This document shows, one piece after another, positions 51,921-60,053 of a stretch of DNA of 64,000 bases. The stretch covers positions 14,471-78,470 of the forward strand of contig CAWVXY010000011.1 of NCBI GenBank assembly GCA_963934295.1, in the 5' to 3' direction. The notes under the pieces were generated by a model. The model did not search any database. It was given only the letters and a program-made list of their open reading frames with translations, and was not told where the DNA came from. Each line of letters opens with the position of its first letter. Position 1 is the stretch's first letter. Made by a program: the position numbers and the translations under genes. The stretch comes from Seribacter sp963934295 (GTDB taxonomy: Bacteria > Verrucomicrobiota > Verrucomicrobiia > Opitutales > Seribacteraceae).

Positions 51921-53714
51921 ATGCAAATATTAATTCCTGCAGCAGGTTTGGGTAGACGGCTTGGGCCTGAAACCTCCGACAAAACAAAGGCAATGGTTAA
52001 GGTAAATGGTAAGACATTGATCGAATGGTGTCTTGATGCTGCAGTTTCGCACCCCATTGATCGAATCCTCATCATTGTTGGATATGAGAAGGATAAACTC
52101 ATAGGTTTTCTTGGAACCAATTATAAAGGAGTTGAGATCGTTTATATTGAGAACCCGGACTATTCTACAACAAATAATATTTACTCTGTTTATCTAGCCA
52201 AAGACTTTATAGTTAAGGATGATACCCTATTAATCGAAAGTGACTTACTATTCGAACCTAAGTTGTTACAAATGGTTATCGATCACCCGTCGGAAAATTT
52301 AGCAATTGTAGATAAATATAAGGCCTGGATGGATGGAACAGTGGTTAAAATGAATGAGGATTTTTCTATCAGTCATTTTGTTGCAAAAGCCGATTTCGAT
52401 TATGCACAAGTCGATGAATATTATAAAACTGTAAACATATACAAGTTTTCAAAATCATTTTTAAATGATGTCTATGTTCCATTCTTAACAGCATATGCAA
52501 CTGCACTAGGTAAGAATGAATATTATGAACAAGTTTTGAAGGTGGTTGTCGATCTTGATATGAAACATCTTACAGCATTGCCATTAAATGGTGAAACTTG
52601 GTGCGAGATTGATGATATACAAGACTTGGAGAATGCAAATATTCAGTTCGCTGAACCTGAGGTTCGTTATGAATTGTTATCCAAAAGGTATGGTGGATAT
52701 TGGCGTTTCGATGGTTTGATAGATTTTTGCTATCTTGTTAATCCATTTTTCCCACCCCCTCAGTTAGTCAATGAGTTAAAGTTTAGTCTTCATAAACTAA
52801 TGCAGTCTTATCCATCAGGTGAAAGAATCCAGGCAATGCTTGGGGGACAAATGTTTGGTATCAAAGAAAGTCAGATTGTCGTTGGAAATGGAGCGGCAGA
52901 ATTAATAAATACAGTTACAACTGTTTTGTCAGGTAGATTTGGTTTATATGGACCAACTTTCGAGGAATACACATCAAGATTTGAAAATATAGATTTAAGG
53001 GTACCTTCTGCTGAAGGGTTCAGATATGGAAAAGAAGATGTAATTAATTTATCAAAAGATAATGATGGTGTCATACTTATAAATCCTGATAATCCATCGG
53101 GAAACTTTATTTCCTATTCTGATATAATTGAAATATTAGAAGAATTTAAAAATACCGGAAAACATCTAGTTTTGGATGAGTCCTTTTTGGACTTTGCAGT
53201 TGGTGGTTTTGAGTCATCACTTTTGAATATTGCTGATTTAGAGAGATTCCCGAATCTCATTGTGATTAAGAGCATTGGAAAGAGTTATGGGGTAGGTGGG
53301 CTACGTTTGGGAGTAATGGCCTGTTCTGAAGAAAGTCTTGTAAACAGAGTAAAATCTGCAATCCCCATTTGGAATATTAATTCGGTCGCCGAGTTTTATT
53401 TACAAATAATTGGAAAATATTCCTCTCAATATAAATCAAGTTGTTATCAACTAATTGAGGCTCGCGAAGAACTCTTTCATCAACTGCAGGAGATTCCTTA
53501 TCTTGTTCCTTATGAATCTCAGGCAAATTATATATTTTGTAAAGTGATCGATAAAGACGCGCATCAATTAGCAATTGATCTTTGTGAAAAATATTCAATC
53601 CTCATAAAAGATTGTTCGGGTAAATCAAGTGTCGATGGACAATATATTAGAGTAGCAGTGCGGGACTTTAAGGATAATCAACTTTTAATCAATGGATTGA
53701 AACTATTGTTGTAA
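51921..53714 (+). CDS. Fusion: LicC-like NTP transferase + HisC/CobD-like PLP enzyme
   Basis: 597 residues. Residues ~1-235: IPAAGLGRRLGPETSDKTKA with a G-x-G-x-R-(x)n-K nucleotidyltransferase loop, LLIESDLLFEP metal site, and TWCEIDDIQDLENA, as in phosphocholine cytidylyltransferases (LicC, PntC). Residues ~245-597: a fold-type I class I/II PLP domain, with VGNGAAELINTV, LINPDNPSGNFISY, LVLDESFLDFA and cofactor Lys454 in IKSIGKSYGVGGLRLG, similar to histidinol-phosphate aminotransferase and the threonine-phosphate decarboxylase CobD. It could make a phospho-amino-alcohol and activate it with CTP. An aminotransferase role on a phosphonate is the main alternative. Confidence 0.8.
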   Translation: MQILIPAAGLGRRLGPETSDKTKAMVKVNGKTLIEWCLDAAVSHPIDRILIIVGYEKDKLIGFLGTNYKGVEIVYIENPDYSTTNNIYSVYLAKDFIVKDDTLLIESDLLFEPKLLQMVIDHPSENLAIVDKYKAWMDGTVVKMNEDFSISHFVAKADFDYAQVDEYYKTVNIYKFSKSFLNDVYVPFLTAYATALGKNEYYEQVLKVVVDLDMKHLTALPLNGETWCEIDDIQDLENANIQFAEPEVRYELLSKRYGGYWRFDGLIDFCYLVNPFFPPPQLVNELKFSLHKLMQSYPSGERIQAMLGGQMFGIKESQIVVGNGAAELINTVTTVLSGRFGLYGPTFEEYTSRFENIDLRVPSAEGFRYGKEDVINLSKDNDGVILINPDNPSGNFISYSDIIEILEEFKNTGKHLVLDESFLDFAVGGFESSLLNIADLERFPNLIVIKSIGKSYGVGGLRLGVMACSEESLVNRVKSAIPIWNINSVAEFYLQIIGKYSSQYKSSCYQLIEAREELFHQLQEIPYLVPYESQANYIFCKVIDKDAHQLAIDLCEKYSILIKDCSGKSSVDGQYIRVAVRDFKDNQLLINGLKLLL

Positions 53715-53798
53715 TTAGTGTAATTTCTTTATTACTAAATTTTACACTAGCTAAAATAATTTAATAATACTCTGAGGCTTATCAAAACACCTTTAGAC

Positions 53799-55529
53799 AT
53801 GCCTGCATCTGGTGTGTCAGATAATGATATTTTTCTTGGTACTTGGTGTCTTAAAAATTTCAAAGATTTTCTAACTGCTAAAAAAGATTATCCAATTGTG
53901 CCATATCAATGGGATGACCGTGATAAGTACTGCAAGGACTATACTTATTTAAGCGATTTTTATGATAAAACATTATCAGATTTTTCAGAAAATTTAAATG
54001 AGGTTCATAATACTGATAAAAGTAAAGAATACTGGAGAATTATCATAGGCCCTTGGCTGCGTTTTTGTATTGATGCACTTTATGACAGATTCGAGTGCGT
54101 AAGAACTGCTAGTGAAAATAGTCAAATCACAACATGTACTTTAGGTATTTATGACCTGAACGAATGGCATCCTCGAGATTTTCATGACTTTTGGAATGAT
54201 TTTGTTTCTGATGAATGGAATGAAGTAGTGCTTTCTGAATGTGTTAAGTTCCAAGATTTACCCTATGTCATTGATAGGAATTTCAATATTAAACCTCTTA
54301 TTCTTTCCAGGGTTGCAGGATCTAAAAGTAATCAATTAAAGTCTTTTATTAAAAGTTTAGTTCTCCCTTTATTTTCAATGATTGGCCGAATAAATACTGA
54401 TGTGGTTTTTGTTTCCCCGTATGTAAAATTTTCCAAAGTTTTGAAATTAGCACTTAAGCTCAGACAGGTACCTTATGTTCAAAATACCCAGTTCACAGTA
54501 AAAGACTTAGCTATAAATCGAGGCAAAAGAAGTCTATTTCGTAAAAGTAAAGTTGAAGATGGATTTGAAAAATTTGCCCGCAAATTACTTCCCTCTTTAA
54601 TCCCTAAAAGCTATCTGGAAAACTTTTCTTTAATAAGAAGTTGTGTTCTTAAAAAATTACCTAATAAACCAAAACGAGTTTTTACAGCCAATGCGTACCA
54701 AGCTGATGATGGATTTAAAATTTGGGTCGCTGAAAAAAAACAATTAGGTTGCAAACTGATTATCGGCCAGCATGGTGGCCATTTTGGTGTCGGAAAATTT
54801 AATCAGACTGTCGATCATCAACTTTTAATTGCCTCTAGTTTTATATCCTGGGGGTGGGGATGCGATGGGCAACCTCACATTGTAAAACTTCCAAGCATTC
54901 AATTATCCGGAGCACTTAAAATTAGTCACAAGAAAGATGGTTTAATTCTTCATATCCTTAGCTCTTTACCAAGATATTTTTATTGTCATTATTCGATTCC
55001 AGTTGGAGGTCAATTTCTTCCATATTTAGACAATCAAATTGAATTCGCTAAAAACTTAAGCGATTCATCCATGTATTATTACAGAATAAGATTAGATCCT
55101 AGCAGTGGGTCTCGTGGTTGGAATATTGAAGCACAGTATGCTTCTTTGGGATACTCTGAAAAAATAGATCACTCTAAAGAAGGATTATGGGCACAAATTA
55201 AGAAAAGTCGTCTGTGTGTCTGCAGCCATAATGCGACTGTATTCCTTGAAACATTATCTAGGAATTTTCCAACCATAGTATTTTGGGATGAAAGATTTAA
55301 TGAAATAAGTAAGGATTCAAAGCCTTTGGTTGATCTGCTCGTAGATGCTGAAATTTTATTTTACTGTCCAAAGCAAGCAGCAAGGAAATTAAATTCAATA
55401 TATGAAAATATAGATACCTGGTGGTTTTCTGAAAAAGTGCAGACTGCTAGAACAAAATTTTGTAATCAGTATGCATCAACATCAAAAAATTGGACAACTG
55501 AATGGAGTGAGTTTTTGATGCGGAATTAA
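53799..55529 (+). CDS. LIC12162-family putative transferase
   Basis: 576 residues from the ATG at 53799. IFLGTWCLKNF near the N-terminus, WRIIIGPWLRFCIDALYDRF, KLIIGQHGGHFGVGKF and CSHNATVFLETLSRNFPTIV are the hallmarks of the LIC12162 family (TIGR04331-type), GT-B-like transferases found with nonulosonate and O-antigen genes. Family members usually begin a few residues earlier (K-L-x-T-T-x-L...). Here RLIKTPLDMPASG is in frame upstream from a CTG at 53772, so the real start may be that CTG. Substrate unknown; a sugar-acid transferase is plausible. Confidence 0.75.
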   Translation: MPASGVSDNDIFLGTWCLKNFKDFLTAKKDYPIVPYQWDDRDKYCKDYTYLSDFYDKTLSDFSENLNEVHNTDKSKEYWRIIIGPWLRFCIDALYDRFECVRTASENSQITTCTLGIYDLNEWHPRDFHDFWNDFVSDEWNEVVLSECVKFQDLPYVIDRNFNIKPLILSRVAGSKSNQLKSFIKSLVLPLFSMIGRINTDVVFVSPYVKFSKVLKLALKLRQVPYVQNTQFTVKDLAINRGKRSLFRKSKVEDGFEKFARKLLPSLIPKSYLENFSLIRSCVLKKLPNKPKRVFTANAYQADDGFKIWVAEKKQLGCKLIIGQHGGHFGVGKFNQTVDHQLLIASSFISWGWGCDGQPHIVKLPSIQLSGALKISHKKDGLILHILSSLPRYFYCHYSIPVGGQFLPYLDNQIEFAKNLSDSSMYYYRIRLDPSSGSRGWNIEAQYASLGYSEKIDHSKEGLWAQIKKSRLCVCSHNATVFLETLSRNFPTIVFWDERFNEISKDSKPLVDLLVDAEILFYCPKQAARKLNSIYENIDTWWFSEKVQTARTKFCNQYASTSKNWTTEWSEFLMRN

Positions 55530-55533
55530 TAAG

Positions 55534-56178
55534 ATGAAGTTACAAAAAATTTTAAAATTAAATCCGCTTCAAGAATTCAGACACAGAGTTTATCTTCCTT
55601 TTTTTTCCTTTCTCGGTTCTATCAATGATTTTATTCGTGGTGTTTCAACTGAGAAAGTTATTGAATTAAGAGAAGTTGGAATAGAAACAAGTGTGGGGTC
55701 TAGATCAGAAACAATCAGTTACGGAAAACTTAAATCTGTATTAAGTTTTGCCCGAAGTGAGGGATTTGACAGGCTTTGCGATATAGGTTGTGGTTTGGGG
55801 CGTTCTTTCATTGTTGGCAAAGAATGCGGGTTTTCTGAACTCTATGGTGTGGATATTTCTCCGGAAATAATTGATTTGTGTAAAATCAATTTATCGAAGA
55901 AAAATATTTCTGCCGATTTAAAGTCTTGTGATGTTGATGACTATTCGCTTCCGAGTGGGAAATTAGCAATTTACCTTTTTAATCCTTTTGGCTTGGAAAA
56001 GATGAACGAGTTGGTCGATAAGATTTCAAAGCGAGATTCTGATACTTTGGTTATTTATTTTAATCCTAAGCATCCTAAAGTTTTTAAAGAAAGCTTAAAG
56101 ATTAAAGAAATAGTATGGAATCACTTTGGCATGTATCGAGAAATGGTTTATTTTTACAGGTTCATTCCATCATCGTAA
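55534..56178 (+). CDS. Class I SAM-dependent methyltransferase
   Basis: 214 residues. Motif I is RLCDIGCGLGRSFIVGKECG (about residues 79-98) and the next acidic strand is LYGVDISPEIIDLCKINL. The remainder fits a Rossmann-like methyltransferase of the Methyltransf_25/31 type. It starts four bases after the LIC12162 gene and probably methylates a sugar, lipid-linked saccharide or carrier group of this glycan. It is the last gene before a likely terminator. Confidence 0.72.
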   Translation: MKLQKILKLNPLQEFRHRVYLPFFSFLGSINDFIRGVSTEKVIELREVGIETSVGSRSETISYGKLKSVLSFARSEGFDRLCDIGCGLGRSFIVGKECGFSELYGVDISPEIIDLCKINLSKKNISADLKSCDVDDYSLPSGKLAIYLFNPFGLEKMNELVDKISKRDSDTLVIYFNPKHPKVFKESLKIKEIVWNHFGMYREMVYFYRFIPSS

Positions 56179-56183
56179 AAGTA

Positions 56184-56209
56184 GTGAGGTTATATCTCAC
56201 ATATTTTTT
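56184..56209 (+). terminator. Likely intrinsic terminator of the long polysaccharide operon
   Basis: GTGAG (56184-56188) and CTCAC (56196-56200) pair perfectly. G-T and T-A pairs extend the stem to about seven pairs with a TAT loop. Three bases later comes a run of six T (56204-56209). It starts five bases after the methyltransferase stop. A second, weaker candidate follows at 56222-56260: GTTGGTAC/GTACTAAC with one G-T pair, then CCCC and five T. Confidence 0.5.
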
Positions 56210-56355
56210 CTAGTTAAGAAAGTTGGTACTAGTGTTAAGGTTTTGTACTAACCCCTTTTTATAATTCTAGTTATTAGAAAAATGTTATTTTAACAAAACA
56301 ATCGTTAAAAATTGTTTTAATATTGGTATTTTAGTCGCAATAAAATAATTTAATT

Positions 56356-56394
56356 TCACAGTAAATGTATTTCTATCACAGTAAATGTATTTCT
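56356..56394. repeat. Two-copy 20-base tandem repeat
   Basis: The 19-base unit TCACAGTAAATGTATTTCT occurs at 56356-56374 and again at 56376-56394, period 20, in the 235-base gap before the acyltransferase gene. It lies 20 bases upstream of the TTG start at 56414. It may be a regulatory repeat or a simple duplication; no matching copy was noticed elsewhere in the window. Confidence 0.6.
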
Positions 56395-56413
56395 TTTACA
56401 AAAATTTATTACT

Positions 56414-58435
56414 TTGAAATACCGACCTGAAATAGACGGTTTACGAGCTATTGCTGTTATTCCAGTAATATTATTTCACGCAGGATTCGAATATTTTAGT
56501 GGTGGATTTGTTGGAGTAGATGTTTTTTTTGTTATTAGTGGTTATCTCATAACCACAATCTTAATTGAAGATATTGAGAATAAAAGATTCAGCATCGTTA
56601 ACTTTTATGTAAGACGTGCACGTAGAATATTACCTGCTCTGACTGTAGTCACATTATTGACTATTCCAATAGCATGGTTGCTTTTATCTGATTCTTCACT
56701 TCAAAAGTTTGGAAATGCTCTTATTGGAGTATCAATTTTTACTTCCAATGTAGTTTTTTGGAAGCAACAAGGTTATTTTAACGAGTCTGCTGAGCTCAAC
56801 CCTCTTCTCCACACTTGGAGTTTAGCTGTTGAAGAGCAATATTATATTTTATTCCCACTCTTCTTAATACTTGCTTGGCGGTTCAGTAAAAATACTGCTT
56901 TTTGGATGATTGTTGTAATTACAGCAATCAGTTTCAGTCTTAGTGAATGGGGTTGGCGTAATAAAGAAATGGCAAATTTCTATCTTGCTCCAACTCGTGC
57001 TTGGGAACTTTTGTTAGGTTCAGTTACAGCATTTATCGTTCAAAAAAGAGGTGTTCGAACAAATAATCTGCTAGCTTCAATAGGGATAACGGCAATTCTT
57101 TTTGCAGTCTTTAGCTATGACAAAACAATACCTTTTCCAAGTGTTTTTGCATTGGTTCCAGTACTGGGTGCCGTTTTGATTATTTTGTATGCAAAGCAGG
57201 GTACTTATGTAGCAAATTTATTAAGCATAAAATATTTTGTAGGCGTTGGATTAATAAGTTATTCAGCTTATTTGTGCCATCAACCAATATTTGCTTTTTC
57301 TAGAGTAATCATTGGTGATGTAGATATTGGGATTCAGTTGAGTTTAGTTTTGATTTTTGCAACCTTTTTTCTCGCATATTTAAGTTGGCGATACATTGAA
57401 AAACCCTTCAGGAAAAGATCATTCCTCATAACAAAATCAATCTTCATACTGAGCTTTCTTTCTCTACTATTTCTACTCTTTCTAGGTTTAGCTTCAAAGC
57501 ACGCAGTAAGTAACTACGAGCACAGGCTTGCACAACAATTATCTGAAAATGATTTTATTTATTTTGAAAATATGGATGACAGAAAGTTTATTGAAGGACG
57601 GTTGAGTTTTCCACTTAATGACGTAAACCATATTGTAGTTGGGTCGAGTAGAGTCATGCAAATTAACTCTGAAATAATTGGCGAACCAATTCTAAATCTA
57701 GCTGTAAGCGGTGCTTCGATTGAGGATGATATCGCAATATCGCTCGAAGCCGTTGCAAAGTTAAATGCCAAAAATGTTTATATTGCAGCTGACCCGTGGT
57801 TACTAAATATTAATGATAATCAAGTCAGTTATAAATCAATAATCAATCTATATGAGTACTGGTTTGAGCGAGCTAAAAAAAATCTCCCGCTAAAACCATT
57901 TATACCTTCATTAGATAAATCGGCTATCCATAGTCGAAACAATAATTTTTTTGTACATCTCAGAGACAAGCTTTATAAATTTAAACATTCCATACCGACT
58001 AATAACTCTAAAGAAAATACTGCTAAGAAAGCCCATGACGGATCACACATTTACGATAAAAAAACAGGCACTCAAAATCTAAATTTAAGCGACGACTTCC
58101 CATACTTGCTCAAATATCAAATGGAGGACTTTGAATATGATAATATAGCAGAAGAAAAGTTATTATTACTTATTAATTATTTAAAGCAAAATAATGTTAA
58201 AGTTATCTTAATATTAGCTCCCTACCATCCAGAATTATATAAGTTAATGAAGCTAAATAAGCCAATATTTGTTGCAATTGAAAATAAATTCAGAGAATTT
58301 GCACTTAAGCATAACATCCAAATTGTAGGTTCTTATGATGCATCCAAGATAGGTAGTAAATCCGATGAATTCTATGACGGCATGCATCCCAAAGCTAAAT
58401 GTATAAATAGATTATTTCAAAATCCGAAACTGTGA
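56414..58435 (+). CDS. Acyltransferase-3 (OafA/YrhL family) with SGNH domain
   Basis: 673 residues, TTG start. The membrane part (about residues 1-365, ~10-11 helices) begins YRPEIDGLRAIAVIPVILFH, the family hallmark with the R-x10-H motif, and has FVGVDVFFVISGYLI. A periplasmic SGNH/GDSL-like domain follows (about 385-673), with VVGSSRVMQINSE as block I (Ser) and FYDGMHPKAKCINRLF as the D-x-x-H block. It O-acetylates a surface polysaccharide from acetyl-CoA at the cell surface. The C-terminus is short after the His block but probably complete. It is preceded by its own upstream region. Confidence 0.88.
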   Translation: MKYRPEIDGLRAIAVIPVILFHAGFEYFSGGFVGVDVFFVISGYLITTILIEDIENKRFSIVNFYVRRARRILPALTVVTLLTIPIAWLLLSDSSLQKFGNALIGVSIFTSNVVFWKQQGYFNESAELNPLLHTWSLAVEEQYYILFPLFLILAWRFSKNTAFWMIVVITAISFSLSEWGWRNKEMANFYLAPTRAWELLLGSVTAFIVQKRGVRTNNLLASIGITAILFAVFSYDKTIPFPSVFALVPVLGAVLIILYAKQGTYVANLLSIKYFVGVGLISYSAYLCHQPIFAFSRVIIGDVDIGIQLSLVLIFATFFLAYLSWRYIEKPFRKRSFLITKSIFILSFLSLLFLLFLGLASKHAVSNYEHRLAQQLSENDFIYFENMDDRKFIEGRLSFPLNDVNHIVVGSSRVMQINSEIIGEPILNLAVSGASIEDDIAISLEAVAKLNAKNVYIAADPWLLNINDNQVSYKSIINLYEYWFERAKKNLPLKPFIPSLDKSAIHSRNNNFFVHLRDKLYKFKHSIPTNNSKENTAKKAHDGSHIYDKKTGTQNLNLSDDFPYLLKYQMEDFEYDNIAEEKLLLLINYLKQNNVKVILILAPYHPELYKLMKLNKPIFVAIENKFREFALKHNIQIVGSYDASKIGSKSDEFYDGMHPKAKCINRLFQNPKL

Positions 58436-58501
58436 CTTCTCACAACAATAAAATCCTCAAAATAATAAATTTTATAAAGCTTAGTTATTATCCTAAAACT
58501 C

Positions 58502-58516
58502 AGGATATTATATCCT
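58502..58516. promoter_or_regulatory. Perfect 15-base palindrome upstream of rfbG
   Basis: AGGATAT-T-ATATCCT (58502-58516), with a further half-site TATCCT at 58489-58494, so the half-site TATCCT/AGGATA occurs three times in 28 bases. It lies 21 bases before the rfbG start codon in a 102-base A+T-rich gap. It looks like a dimer operator; a hairpin role is possible. Confidence 0.35.
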
Positions 58517-58537
58517 AGATCAAATTAAATTTTATTT

Positions 58538-59620
58538 ATGAAAAATATTTATAAAGATAAGAATGTTGTTGTCACTGGACATACTGGTTTCAAGGGTTCA
58601 TGGTTGGTTGCATGGTTGAAACAAATCGGTGCTAAAGTTACCGGTATTGCTCTAGCCCCACCATCTAATCCTAGTCATTGCGATGCCGCCAACTTATTTG
58701 ATGATATTAGTGATCATCGCTTTGATATCCGAGATTTAACAGCCTTAAAAAAGGCTGTACTAAATGCAGAACCAGACTTTATTTTTCATTTAGCAGCCCA
58801 ACCCATAGTTAGTGTAAGCTATGATGACCCTGTTGATACATGGACTACCAATGTTCTCGGAACTGTAAATGTTTTAGAGTCACTAAGAGATATAAATCAC
58901 AATTGTTCTGTTGTAATTATAACTAGTGATAAGTGTTATGATAATGTAGAGTGGGAGTGGGGCTACAGGGAAAATGATGTATTGGGTGGACCTGATCCTT
59001 ACAGTGCGAGTAAAGGAGCAGCTGAGATCGCAATTCGCTCTTATGTGAGGTCATATTTCTCTACTAAGGAAAGCACTATACGCATAGCTTCTGCTCGGGC
59101 AGGAAATGTAATAGGCGGCGGTGATTGGGCTTCGAATCGAATAATTCCGGATTGTGTGCAGAGTTGGTCAAAGAACGAAAAAGTGGAGTTGCGAAACCCC
59201 TATTCCACAAGACCCTGGCAGCATGTTTTAGAGCCTTTGGGTGGATATCTAACATTGGGTGCTGCTCTTAGTCAAAATGTTGATCTTCACGGTGAAGCAT
59301 TTAATTTCGGGCCACAGGCTCAGCAAAATCATAGTGTTTTAGAGCTAGTAAAGCAGATGTCTAAAAGTTGGACCAGTGTAAGTTGGGCCGAGTGTGAACC
59401 TCAACCATCTGCTTTTTATGAATCTGGTTTGCTCAAGCTAAATTGTGATAAAGCATTACATTTTCTAAAATGGCATGCAGTGCTAGATTTTGAAGAAACC
59501 GTTGCATTAACTGCTGTTTGGTACAGGGCATTTTATGATTCACCCCAAGATATCCCAGAATTAACAAATCGTCAAATAGCCAATTACGCAGCGAAACTTG
59601 CAAATGTTATTGAAAGCTAA
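58538..59620 (+). CDS. rfbG: CDP-glucose 4,6-dehydratase
   Basis: 360 residues, extended SDR. VVVTGHTGFKGSWLVAWLKQ, with the GHTGFKG loop of CDP-glucose dehydratases, HLAAQPIVSVSYDDPVDTWT, TSDKCYDNVEWEWGYREND and YSASKGAAEIA (Tyr-x-x-x-Lys) and RAGNVIGGGDWASNRIIPD are all diagnostic. It converts CDP-D-glucose to CDP-4-keto-6-deoxyglucose. rfbF, which makes CDP-glucose, lies two genes downstream, with a small epimerase-like gene between. Confidence 0.92.
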   Translation: MKNIYKDKNVVVTGHTGFKGSWLVAWLKQIGAKVTGIALAPPSNPSHCDAANLFDDISDHRFDIRDLTALKKAVLNAEPDFIFHLAAQPIVSVSYDDPVDTWTTNVLGTVNVLESLRDINHNCSVVIITSDKCYDNVEWEWGYRENDVLGGPDPYSASKGAAEIAIRSYVRSYFSTKESTIRIASARAGNVIGGGDWASNRIIPDCVQSWSKNEKVELRNPYSTRPWQHVLEPLGGYLTLGAALSQNVDLHGEAFNFGPQAQQNHSVLELVKQMSKSWTSVSWAECEPQPSAFYESGLLKLNCDKALHFLKWHAVLDFEETVALTAVWYRAFYDSPQDIPELTNRQIANYAAKLANVIES

Positions 59621-59623
59621 TTT

Positions 59624-60049
59624 GTGAGTGGATTGTTAAACAAAATTAACATAACGGAGTTATCCACATTTTCACTGGATACGGGAAATGTACTTCATGC
59701 TATAAATAAAGACGATGAAGGATTTAATGGTCTTGGAGAAGTCTACTTTTCATTCATTAACCCAAATGCAATAAAAGCATGGAAATTGCATCATCGGATG
59801 ACTCTTAATTTGGTGGTTCCACTTGGTAGGGTAAGGTTTGTCTTTTTTGACCCTCAAATCCCTGATGTTTATCGAGTCGAGGATATTGGCGAAGAAAATT
59901 ATTTCAGATTAACGGTACCACCTGGTATTTGGTTTGGTTTCAAGGGTCTTTCAGGTAAGCCAAGTTTGGTTACTAATATTGCTGACTTGAAGCATGACCC
60001 AAACGAGGTTACTAAAAAGGATATATTAGCTTTTAACTATCAATGGTAA
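59624..60049 (+). CDS. dTDP-4-dehydrorhamnose 3,5-epimerase-like cupin protein
   Basis: 141 residues, GTG start, four bases after rfbG. It is shorter than RmlC (~180). The cupin core is seen as AIKAWKLHHRMTLNLVVPLG followed by VRFVFFD, and TVPPGIWFGFKGLSGKPSLV matches the 'PPG.WHGF' region of the RmlC family, with HH at the position of the catalytic His. In this position it may epimerise CDP-4-keto-6-deoxyglucose, or be a structural relative with another role. Confidence 0.72.
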   Translation: MSGLLNKINITELSTFSLDTGNVLHAINKDDEGFNGLGEVYFSFINPNAIKAWKLHHRMTLNLVVPLGRVRFVFFDPQIPDVYRVEDIGEENYFRLTVPPGIWFGFKGLSGKPSLVTNIADLKHDPNEVTKKDILAFNYQW

Positions 60050-60053
60050 AAAA

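Noticed and set aside
56295..56318. AAAACAAT/ATTGTTTT inverted repeat before the acyltransferase gene
   Set aside because: Real 8-base symmetry, but A+T-rich with no T-run beyond the stem and no conserved context; likely chance in an A+T-rich gap.
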